From Salpingoeca rosetta (lineage: Eukaryota; Opisthokonta; Choanoflagellata; Craspedida; Salpingoecidae), in assembly GCF_000188695.1 (NCBI RefSeq), contig NW_004754917.1:139246-172251 (forward strand): a stretch of 33,006 bases of DNA, read 5' to 3'. Below, one piece after another: positions 1-11,900 of the stretch (positions within the stretch are counted from its first letter, which is position 1; every line of letters starts with the position of its first letter). The translations under genes were made by a program, and so were the position numbers. The notes beneath the pieces are model-generated. The model saw nothing but the letters and a program-made list of their open reading frames with translations. It was not told the DNA's origin and did no database searches.

Positions 1-3000
1 GCAGGGCAGGGCGGCGTGCGAGGTCAGGCGTGATCTGGATCAGCGACAGACCCGCAAGCACTGGCGCCTCAGTCTGCACCGCAACCACAGCCGTGTAAAC
101 AGACGCGTCCTGGTTCATGCGCAGCAGCACACCGTTCAAGCCTGTGCCTTTGTTGGCGGTGACGAGCGAGCCCACAGTCACGTTACCAACGAGCGCAACG
201 TCGGGAGCCGCAAAGGCAATGTCGGCGATGAAGATGGTGTCATCAACGCCACCGTCGCCAGCGCGCGTGCGTGCGTCCACGGACACCTCCAAGGTGCAGC
301 CCATGCTGCACACCGCAGACACCTCGATGCCTGCAATGAGGCGGACAACTCCGAGATTGGCCAAGTTGGCGTACAGCACGTCGTGCACGGAGAGCGCCGT
401 GTCCCTGTTGAAGTCCAGTGTGTCAACAACCTCAGGGAACTGGCGAACATACGACAGGAACCGCTGCCCGCGTTCAGACTCGAAGGAGATGGTGGACTCC
501 AGCAGGTATGCCAGCGCAAACGCAGCATCGTTCACGTTGAAGGCGCAATCGCCATTCACGTCACCCACGACGCGGCTTGTCGATGGGCATGGCACCACCT
601 CCGTGCAGCCACTACCGTCCCCGAGCAGAACAAACTGCGCAGGCGTGCACGTGCTACGCCGTGTTCGCACATGCACGGCCGTCTTGGCGCTGGTATCGTG
701 TTCGAGAGCAACAGCAGCAAGGGTGTCTGCGGCGCTTGCACTTGCGTCATCTGTGTCCACGACAGGCCAGTCAACCTGGCGACGGCGCCTGCCCGTGCCC
801 GTGACCACGTCGACCGAGATGTTGGCGGCTGTGGCGAGGCGCGGCGTTGGCTCGCCAATCGGGGTACCAACACCATCGCCTTCGCCAAGAGACACCACGC
901 GCACCTGCAGCGGCGACGCACCAAGCGCAACGCCGCGCAGGCGCACCGAGGCCAACGCAAGCGACGACGTGCCTTGAACATCCAGCACGCCGCTGAGAAC
1001 AGCGCGGTTTGTGCGCCGCACCCACGCAAAGGCGCCGCCGGCATACGCGGGCGTGATGGCTTCCACATCCACAATCGCGTCATCAAGCAGAAGCTCAAGC
1101 TCAAAGCCACCAAACCGCCTGCCCTGCACGTTCACTCGCAGCTGCAGCGAGCGCGCTTCGCCCACGACCAGGGTGGGCGAGGGGTTGGTGGTGGTTGGGC
1201 CCAGATCCACGTCGCCAAGCTCTGGGACGAGGTTCGTGGCAAATGCGTACGATGCCTGAGCGCTTCCGCTCCCCTGTGCCGTGGTCGCGAGCAAGGTGAC
1301 GCCACTCGCGCCGCTGTTGCCGAGCAGCACCACTTGTCCCGTCGCGCTGGAGACAGAGGCCGCATCCGTGTCGGAGACGGAGAGGGTAATCAGCCCCGGC
1401 ACGAGTGGGCCTTCAGCAGGCACGAACGAGGGCATGACGGTGCCGTCGCCAAAGACGACGCGCATCTGCGCACGCGTGGAAGCTGCCCCAGCACGGCCCG
1501 CAAGCAGTGGACCACTGAGCAAGCGCAGGTTGGTGATGGACGTGACCTGAACCGATGACGTGGACACAAACACCGATACGGTGGAGGAGAGGCTGCCAAA
1601 GCCGACATCCACATCCATGAAGAAGCCGCCCTGTGTTGGCGTGATGACAGTGATGGGTGTGCGCTGCACGACAAAGGCTCCTTCCAGATCTGGTGGGTTG
1701 GGGGTCACAGACACATCCAACGACGAGTGCTGGGACACGTCGAGCGTGCTGCCATCTGACATGGAGAGCCAGGCGGTGATGGCGGCCTGCTGGTACTGCT
1801 GTGTTGCGCCCAGCTCAAACAGCGTCGTCTTCTCAACGGCACCGGACCCCGCGTAGGTCGGGAAGGGGCGCGGTGTCGCTGTCAGCTGCGTGGCAGAGAC
1901 AACAGTGACGACGACAGCCTGCGACGTCACGCGAACGCCAGCGGCCGCAAACGACGCCTGCAGCTGCACCTCGCCCACGCTGGTTGGCGTGACCATGAGG
2001 CGGCCCGTGTCGCCATCGCGCGTGAAGCGCAGGTTCTGTGGCGGTTCCACGGTAATGTTGACATGTGGCGATGCAGTCAGGTCCAGCACCGTGCCGTCAC
2101 TGAAGGTGACGTACACGGTGATAGCGCTCGTAGCGGGTACGCCAGCGAGGGCCGCTGTTGAGCCCACAGTTGCCAGGCGCGTGGCATCCAGCACAAGCTC
2201 TGCGCTCACGGCGTCTGGTAGCGCGAGAACCACGTCGGCAAAGGCGGTCATGACGGCATCAGGGGGAAGCGGCGTGCCGCACTCGGGCGAGAGGGCAACG
2301 CGCAGCAGTGGGCCTTCCTGAGGCGCAGCAAAGCCGGCGAGCGTCACATCAGTGCCGTTGACAGTCAAGCCCGTGTCTGCCGAGGCAGGGGTGACGGTGA
2401 GGAAGGTCGAATCGTAGAGGAACCACGACGTGCCGTCCGACAGCTGCACGGTGGCCAGCACACGCGCCTGTGCTCCAAGGCGGGTGAGCACTGGACGCAG
2501 TGGCGCGTGCAAAGTGGCCACGATGGCGTCACCGTTCTGGGCAAGTTCGTCATTGCTGAGACGCAGGCTGACGTTGGCTGGCTGGTAGGCAGCTGCATCC
2601 ACGGAGAGCGCGCTCACCTGCGCAGTGCTCACCTCAATGCTCACCGTTGCCAGCAGGTCGCCAAACGTGTTCTGCAGCACGAGCGTGGCCTGCCCAGGCG
2701 CCGTGCCGGTCAGCGTGAAGCGCTCGCGGTCCACGCGCACGACGTTTGGATTGGTGACCTGCAGCCAGGGGGCGAGCATGGACGTGTAGTCGTACGTGTC
2801 GTCACGGATGGCAAACGGCGTTTGCTGATACACGGGAACGCACGTGCCACTGCCGTCGCTGGTGCGCTGTTTCAGGCCCTGGATGGCGCGCAGGGTCGGG
2901 TTGTCCACGGCAATGGTGAGCGGGAACTGCGGGTAGGTGATGGTCATGTTGAGCAGCGTTGCGCGGCCCGTGGCAGTCGACATCACGGCCACGGCAGCGC

Positions 3001-4749
3001 CTGGTGCACGCGTGCCTCGCGTCACCATCACCTCTGCGCACGACTGCGCGACGGAGAGGCCATCCGCTGTGATGGACGTGCACTCCAGGCCGAGGTCTGC
3101 CAGCGAGGGCGAGGATGATGTGGACGCCACAACGAGTGGTGGGGGTGTGCTGCGCGGGAAGGGGCGCGCAGTCCAGTGCTGCACAGCCACACGCTGCACT
3201 GGCATGTCGAGTTCGCTGCGGCTCAGCGTCTGGTGCGTGGCCAGCTGCGGCAGGTGCACAGTGGGCGTGTTGGCAGCAACAAACACGGTGCCGAGCGCAC
3301 TGCTGCTGACGCGATCACGCAGGGTGATGGGCACAGGCACGTCCTCGCCGTTCACCTGCAGCGGGCGCCCCATTGAGTCGGCCAGCTCCACAGCCTCCAC
3401 CACAACATCCGACGCGCTTGAGGCGCTTGCACCCGCGCGCACGGAGAGCTGCATCTCGAACAGGGGCGCCTGCCTCACCTCCACGCCGGCGTCCAGCGCG
3501 TCTGGGGTGAGGAGACCCGCAACAGCGGCTGTCCGGGCCATGGTGTCAATTACAGAGTCGCCAGACCAGCTGTCGCCAAGCACCGTGAGCTGCTCCACCT
3601 GCAGTGCGGCACCAACAAGCACGCGGAAGCGGTATTGCCCCAACGGCGCGGAGACGTTTGCCATCACCGTCACGCTGAAGGCTTCGCTCGGATAGACTGC
3701 ATGTTCCGGCAGTTGTGCGTACAGCTCCAGCTGGGTAGGTACGCCCTCGCTCGCAGGTGCGTGGAGCACAACCTCGTCTGTGGCAGTGAGGGTGCCGATG
3801 GTGGCCACGAGGTGTGCTGGCTCCCCAACGTCGCCTGCTGCAATGGCAGCAAACACAGTCGCGGGCACATCGATCCAGCCCGTGCACGTCGCAGCACTCG
3901 CTGGCGCTGTCGTGCAAGTCGTGCACATGGACGGCGTGGGCACAGGCATTGTCCCGTCGAGGAAAAGGCACACCTCCACGGCCGTGGGCGCGGCATGTGG
4001 ACCACCAAGGGCATCGCGTGCCTGCGTGGCGAACCGAATTGTGCCGTACGTCGAATACACATCGCGCTCCACAGCTTGCACGCGCACAGCAGCCAGCGCC
4101 GCAGCGCCGCTCCTGTACGCTGCGCTCACGGTTTCCTTGCCAACACGCATGGACACCTGGCCGGACGCACCAGGCGCGACGTTGATCGGCGAGGACACCG
4201 TGGCCAGGGGGGAGGAAGAGGAGGAAGAGCCATCGAAGGGCTGCGCGAGAAGGCGGCCAGCACCCGTGACCTCTGTCGACACCAGGAGGTCAACAGACCC
4301 AAAGGCGAAGGTGGAGCTGCTCGTGGTTGTGGTTGTGGTCGTGGTGCTTGTGGTGGTGACGGGTGTGATGATGGGGTCGCTCAGGGGCTGGGCAGTTGCC
4401 TGCTGGCCATATGCTTGCTTGAACGACATGTCCCACGTCCCGTTGCTGTTCAGGGTCATCAACGCATCCGATACGCGGCCTGCGTTCTGCTGGTCCGTCT
4501 GGATTTCAATCACCAGCACAAAGTCTTCGGGCACAGCGCGGCGTGCGCGTGCTTCCACGTACACGAACAAGTCGTCTGGAGAGATGTAAGGCAACAAGTC
4601 CAAAATGTCCTCTCGAACTTGCGTGATGTTGAACGAGGTCGAGTTAACACCGCCAACCAGCAGCGATTGAGACACCATCACACGCGACACCACGCTAGGC
4701 GTGGAAGTGGTGGTGGTGGTGGTGGTGGTGGTGGTGGTGGTGGTGGTGG

Positions 4750-4798
<49 letters not shown>

Positions 4799-5565
4799 CG
4801 TCGTCGTCGTTGTTGTTGTTGTGGTTGTTGTGGTGGTGGTCGTTGTTGTTGAAGTTACTGGCTCCGTACCACTTCCCGTCGTTGTTGACGTGGACGTTGA
4901 GGTCGATGAAGACGATGACGACGAAGTTGATGTTGACGTCATGGTTGTGGATGTTGTCGTCGTCATGCTCGTTGTCGGTTCCATGCCACTCGAAGTGGAG
5001 GTGGAGGTTGAGGTGGAGGTTGAGGTTGAGGTTGAGGTGGAGGTGGAGGTTGAGGTTGAGGTGGAGGTGGAGGTTGAGGTTGAGGTGGAGGTGGAGGTTG
5101 AGGTGGAGGTGGAGGATGATGACGATGTTGTGGAGGAAGACGATGAAGACGATGACGACGAAGTTGATGTTGACGTCATGGTTGTGGATGTTGTCGTCGT
5201 CGTGCTCGTTGTCGGTTCCATGCCACTCGAGGTGGAGGTGGAGGTTGACGTTGAGGATGATGATGACGATGACGTTGTTGTGGAAGATGATGTGGAAGTG
5301 GAAGTGGATGTTGAGGAGGAAGACGATGAAGACGATGACGACGAAGTTGATGTTGACGTCATTGTCGTTGTCGTCGTCGTCATTGTGGTTGTTGTCGTCG
5401 TTGTTGGTTCCATGCCACTCTCCGTCGATGTGGAAGTCGACGTGGACGTGGACGTGGACGATGACGATGACGACGTTGTGGAAGATGATGTGGATGTGGA
5501 AGTGGATGTTGAGGAGGAAGACGACGTGCTCGACGAAGACGAAGACGATGAAGACGAAGACGTCG

Positions 5566-5632
<67 letters not shown>

Positions 5633-5901
5633 CGTCGTCGTCGTGGACGTGGACGTTGACGATGATGACGTTGTGGAAGATGATGTGGATGTGGAAGTGG
5701 AAGTCACCGTTGTCGTCGTCGTCGTCGTTGTTGTTGGTTCCATGCCACTCTCAGTTGACGTCCAAGCCGAGGTCGAAGCGGTCGTCGTCGGTTCCATGCC
5801 ACTCTCCGTCGACGTGGACGTGGACGTGGACGTGGACGTTGACGATGACGACGTTGTGGAAGATGATGTGGAAGTGGAAGTGGAAGTCACCGTTGTCGTG
5901 G

Positions 5902-5944
<43 letters not shown>

Positions 5945-8900
5945 CGTTGCTGTCGTTGTCGTCGTCGTCGTTGTCGTTGTTGTTGTTGGTTCCATGCCAC
6001 TCTCCGTCGATGTGGAACTCGACGTTGAAGTTGACGTGGATGATGTTGTGGAAGTCGATGTGGACGTCGAGGAAGAGCTGGTTGACGAAGACGAAGTCGA
6101 CGTGGACGATGATGACGATGATGATGTTGATGACGTTGTGGAGGATGACGTGGATGTGGAGGGTGATGAAGATGAAGACGAAGACGAAGAAGACGAAGAC
6201 AGCGTCGTCGTGCTCGTGCTTGTGCTCGTTGTAGTCATCGGCTCCGTACCACTTCCAGTCGTTGACGTCGTTGTCGTTGTTGTTGTGGGCTCGGTGCCAC
6301 TTCCCGTGCTTGTCGACGTGGATGTTGAAGAGGATGTCGACGACATGGTTGTTGTGGATGTGCTGGTGGACGTGGATGTCATTGAAGAGGAAGTGGAGGA
6401 GGAAGAGGATGTGCTGGTGGACAGCGTTGTAGATGACGACGAAGATGTGGACGATGAAGAAGATGAGGACGTGGAAGAGGACGTCGAGGTTGACGTCGAC
6501 GTGGATGTGGACGACACCGTTGTTGTGGATGTACTCGTCATGGGCTCGGTTCCACTTCCAGTCGATGTTGTGGTCATCGTCGTGGTCGAGGTTGGCTCAA
6601 AACCGCTCTCCGTGCTCGTGCTACTCATCGTCGTTGTCATCGTTGACGTGGAAGATGATGTTGATGAGGATGAAGACGTTGATGGCGATGAAGACGTTGA
6701 GGATGATGACGAAGTACTAGAGGACGTTGAGGAGGAAGATGAAGTGCTGGAAGACGAGGATGATGACGAAGAAGTGGATGAGGATGACGAGGTGGAAGTG
6801 GAAGTGGAGGTTGTCGTGCTCGTGGCAGACGACGACGATGAAGAGGTTGACGATGAAGAGATTGACGATGAAGAGGTTGACGAGGATGTTGAAGTGGAAG
6901 TGGAAGCAGACGTGGATGTGCTGCTACTGGAGGAGGAAGACGTGGACGATGCTGTCGTCTCCGCACCACTCATCTCTGTCGTGGTCGCGGTGGTCGTCGT
7001 CATTCTCGTGGTCGACCCCATCATGCCACTGCCAGTTGTCGACGTAGTGCTCACCGTCGTGCTTGCACCAGATCCATCCCCGCTTGTAAACGAAGTGGAC
7101 GTTGACGTTGAGGTCGATGTGGATGTCGAACTGGAAGTGGATGTGGAAGTGGATGTGGAGGTTGACGTTGTGGAAGACGTGGATGTGGAGGTTGACGTTG
7201 AAGTGGATGTTGAGGTCGATGTGGATGTCGAGGTGGAGGTGGAGGATGAGCTAGAAGTGGTCGTGCTGCTGCTGGTCGATGAAGACGATGAAGACGACGA
7301 AGAGCTTGAGCTTGAGCTTGAGCTTGAGCTTGATGTGGAGGTGGAGGTGGAGGTGGAGGTGGAGGTGGACGTGGAGGTGGAGGTGGAGGTGGACGTGCTG
7401 GTGCTGGTGCTACTGCTGGTGCTGGTGCTGGTGCTACTGCTGGTGCTACTGCTGGTGCTGGTGCTGGTGCTACTGCTGGTGCTGGTGCTGGTGCTGGTGC
7501 TACTGCTGGTGCTGATGCTGGTGCTGGTGCTGGTGCTCGTGGAAGTGGATGACGAGCTCGATGTCGACGAAGAGGACGACGTACTGGTACTGGTGCTGGT
7601 GCTGGTGCTGGTGCTGGTACTTGTGGACGTGCGTGCTTGCATGCACATGCTGTTCACCGTTGGCGACAGCAGCGCAGGGACGTCAACGTCTGCGTCGTTC
7701 AACACCAGCTGTGCACTTGCACCAGCCGATGTCTCCACAGTCACGTTGAGCGGTGGCACGGATGTAGAGCAGCAAAGTGGATCAGAGCCCGACAACAACA
7801 CGCGGCGGTTGACGTCGATGAACGAAGCACTGCCGTCATCCGTCACAATCCACGCCACAACCTGGGTTGTGAATGGCGCATCCGTCTCTACAATCGCCTC
7901 ATACACCGCGCCCACATCCTCGCCTGGCGCGAACGTTGCCGCGGCAGAGACAAGCAAGTGCGTGTCGTCAACCAGCCAGAGTTGCCGCCCCTCAAGCAGG
8001 AGCGGCGGACGCACGGATGCCCGTTCCTGCATATCCACGGCAAAGAAGACATAGGTGTTGGCGGCACTTGTAGCAGGCAGCGCCGGCAGCGGAAGGCTGA
8101 GCGACAGCCCGCACTCGTTCTCATCAAAGGATGTTGCGGCTTTGCCAACAAACGGCAGGAGGCCAAAGTTGATGCGCAGCAAGAGCGAAGAGTCGCGTGC
8201 GTCAATCACACCGTTGCGATCAACGTCCATCTCCCGCAGCTGCGCGTCCAGCAGCATGGCGCGCGTGCCTTCCTCGTCGAGGGCCAGATCGGCAAGAATG
8301 GCCTGCAGGTACGACACATCCTTGATGCTGAACACGCAGTCCGCATTCGTGTCGCCAAGCACAATCTCGGAGCAGTTGCAAGGCGGGTTACTACACGGTG
8401 TCGCCTCCCTGCGTGTACGGCCCGCAGCGGCCGCAGCAGCAGGGGTGGCAGGGGTGGCAGTGGTGGTGACTGGGGCGGAAACATCGCCAGCATCGCCGCT
8501 GGCCAGTCGGCCGGCCACAATCGCGCGCGGTGTGGCGCCGCCAATGTCAGCGCCTCGCAGCGTCGCTAGCGTCTGCACAACGCCACCAAGGTCCAGTGGC
8601 AGCGTGTCATCCAGCACCTCAAACGCAATCACGGCCACCTGTGCACGCGGGCCGGAGAACGGGTCCGAGATGCCACCAACGGCAACAACCCCTGGCGGGT
8701 CGTTGAGCCGCTGCACAAGCTGTCCGGAGAAGTCTGCACCTGCAGTTGCGCTCACGGCGCGCAGGGCTGACGGGTTGTATGTCACATGCAGATCAACGAG
8801 CGCAGCAGCACGCGCGCCCGTGTTCACCCACACAGGCACAGCCACCGTGGTGCCTGATTTCACCAGCGGAGGTCCGCACAGCTCGCCGAGGTCCACATCC

Positions 8901-11900
8901 CCCACAGCCGGCAGTGCGTTGGGCAGAACGTGCACCGTCGTGTTAATAGTTGTCGCAGACGAGAGGGCGACATGCAGCTGCACAGGCGTCAGACTCGATT
9001 GCAGCAGCACAGCGCTGCCGTCCGCTGTCACCTCCACCACATCGGGTGCTGATGACGCGAACGCAAACGCGGCCGCGTCCATCGCCAGGTCCTCCGCACC
9101 TGCAGCTGTTGTGCCGTCGGCAAAGCCCAGGGCAAACGTTAGCGGCACAGCGGTGCCTGTCACGCGACAGAGCGGTGTGACGACCACCTCATCGCCGCCG
9201 TTGCCGCCGTTGCCGCCATGGTCGAGGCCGGGCTCAACGTTGTTGCCGACCGTCGCAACATCAATCGTCTCAACTGGGAGTGCGGTGCTGGACACGGACA
9301 GCAGCAGCCGCGATGATGTCACCGCTTCGTCGGCGAACGAGGCAAACACGTCCACGTCGCCTTGCAAGCCACTGCTCTGCGTCACCACAAACACGCCAGC
9401 CTCCAGGACAAGCTCCACGGTGTTGCTGGGGGCGGTGGTGCCACCAACGACGGCGCGCAGCGTTGTGAACGAGGACGCGGACACGTCAACGGCAGTGCCA
9501 TCTGTCAGCAGCAGCTGCACAGACACGCGCAGCGACCGATCCGCAGCGAGTGCCTGCAGCGGGCCAATGTGAACGCGCGATGTTGAAGAAGACGCATCAG
9601 GCACAGCGCTGCCGCCTGGGCTGAGCTCGGCGTCCAGCAGCAAGGCGGCGGCACGGACGAACGTCACGGGCGCGCGCTGCTCCATGTTGTCAAAGTTGGT
9701 CAGCGTCACCGCAATCTCGAACGAGCCCGCAGCGGCGTTGCTGGTCGTGGCCAGCGTGAGCACGTCGTTTCCAGTCAGAAGAACGCTGCCTGCTGGAACC
9801 TGCACGTCCACACCAGGCGCAAACGTGGCGTCCTGTTGTGTGCCATCTGCAAAGTGAAGGATCACACGCACGCGCGTGCGGGTCGGAATGCCCACGTCGC
9901 TCGCAGCGGCGGCGTTGCCGCTCACAGCAAGACGTGGCGCGCCCAGCAGCACCTCCACCTGTGTTGGCACTGCAGGTGTGGTGCGCACGTGCAGCGGGAC
10001 GGTGCCTGCAACGGCGCCGTCACACAGCGACAGCACAGACACGTTGGCCACGGGGCCGGACGGCGATGTCAGGCCCTCAACAAGCAGCGTGCTGCCGTCA
10101 ACGAGGCTCACGACATCCTGGCTCGCGTCGTACAGTTCCGTCACCACGCCCAGCACACCAGACAGGTCTGTTGGCTCCGGATCAACCATGCTGCTGCTGG
10201 CCGTTGTGTTGGCGTTCTCGCTGGCGATGCCAACAGCGAGGATGTTGACATTCTGCGGGAAGCGGGTGACGCGGTTGCCGTATGTTGCAGTCGCAAAACG
10301 CCGTGTGGGCTCCAGCTCCTCGGGCACAGAGGCAGCAACAGCTGTTGGCGAGGATGAGGATGATGAGGAGGAGGCGAGCGTAAGGTCAACGATGGGGCGC
10401 GCAAACACCTGCAGCTGTGCCGCTTCCGATTGCACCTCAAGGGCAACAGCGCCGATGAAGGAGCCAGATGCCGTCTGCACGAGGAAAAGCACAATGCCTG
10501 GCTGGTGCGCACGCACGCGAACAGCTGTGCCACGGCCGGGCGATGAGGGGTCAAGGGACGCGGTGGCTGGATCGCTGGATGTGATGCCAGACAGCAGCAG
10601 CCGCGTCGCGTCCACGCGCACAGTGGGCGGCGCTGTCTGCGACGATGGAGAGCCAAGCGCAAGCGCGATGCTCACGTCCAGGAACACGTCCTCATACACG
10701 GGCTGGCAGTTGTGGTCGCGGAGGCCGGCGAGCGGGCGCGTGGTTGGGCGTGACAGAGACGCTGTGGTCGTCGACGCCAGGGGAAACCACACACGCACAT
10801 CCACGGATGCAGAAACGGCCGTGCCAGACACACGCACCGTCACAGACACCCGTGATTGACCCTCAATCTCCGTGCCCAGCAGCACCACAGCAGTGCAGTC
10901 CGCCGCAACGCGCACAACGCTCTGCTTGCCACTCTCACATGCAAGTGCTGTGGTTGACGGCGACACGGGCGCGATGGTGCCTCGTGCATCCGCCGACCAC
11001 AGCGCGAGCGCACTTGAAACAGTGTTGCCGTCCAGTCTTGCCGTGTTGATGAGCTCCGCTTGCGCCAAGTGCGGAAGAAGCGCAACAAGCGTGTTGGCTG
11101 CGACGGGAACATACCCAATGCTCTTGGAGGCGAGCACGCCGCGGTTGCGATGCAGGTGCAGTGCCGGGCTGGGCAGTGGGTAGAAGCCCTCCAGCTGCAG
11201 GTTGCGGCCCTGTAGGTCAACAAAGCCCACCGCCGTTGCCTGCAGCTCAGAGAAGCGGCCCTCCACGGCCTGTGGCATCACTTCCATCTCAACCGTGCAC
11301 AGCACCTCGGGGTTGGCGTAGCTGCCGCTGCCACCGCCACCCGACTGCTGCTGCACCTGGCGCTGCAAGCTGATGGCGAGGGTGGTGTTGCCGCTGGTCG
11401 ATGTGCGGGCGGACCAGCCAGGCGCCGCAACCACGCGCGCGAAGCGAAGCGCGTCAGAGTCAATCATGTCCATGCGCAGCACAACGGCAGACACACCGCG
11501 GTCGGCTTGCGCATACACGGCCAGCTGTGTCGTATCCTCGCGATACACAGGTGCAAACGGCACCAGCACAGCCACCGTGTTGCGCACCCTCGCTGCAATG
11601 GCGGGGCGTGACGCAAGCTGCAGCTGTCCTGGCAGCTCTTGCATGAACGCAGAGGCAGAAAGAGAAGCGCCAATGCCGTACGCGACCGTGACTGCGCGCA
11701 TGGCAGCCGGTGTGCCGTCGCTGTTCTCAAGGGGGAACCATGACTGAGGCACACTTGTCCACGCAATGCAGCCTGAAGAAGCAGCGCTCGTCTCACACCA
11801 CGCCTGTACGCTCACGTCCTCCTTGGTGCCGTCACCATCGGTGTCCACACGTGCGCTGAGCGTGATGCTGACGGTGGTGGCAGCAGTGCGCATGTTGAAG

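Larger units (their letters stand above)
1..4690 (-). other. TMEM132-like module 2, running off the window
   Basis: After the stalk come about 1,560 residues with the same order as module 1. There is a leading region (SPDDLFVYVEARARRAVPED), a second short Thr run near 4340, VPTQLELYAQLPEHAVY near 3.75 kb matching the corresponding segment of copy 1, a Cys motif GTCVPVYQQTPFA near 2.85 kb, and several Ig-like strand sets. A cohesin-like domain (1.22-0.86 kb) and a dockerin-like motif pair (0.61-0.34 kb) follow. The chain continues past position 1 with QTEAPVLAGLSLIQITPD. The repeat of order, spacing and motifs shows an ancient internal duplication. No transmembrane segment appears before the edge. 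Confidence 0.55.

Noticed and set aside
4701..8054. Plus-strand open frame of 1,117 codons with Val, Glu and Asp polymers
   Set aside because: It is the antisense shadow of the Ser/Thr stalk: triplet and hexamer repeats stay open in several frames. The minus-strand frame continues into real domains on both sides, while the plus frame does not.
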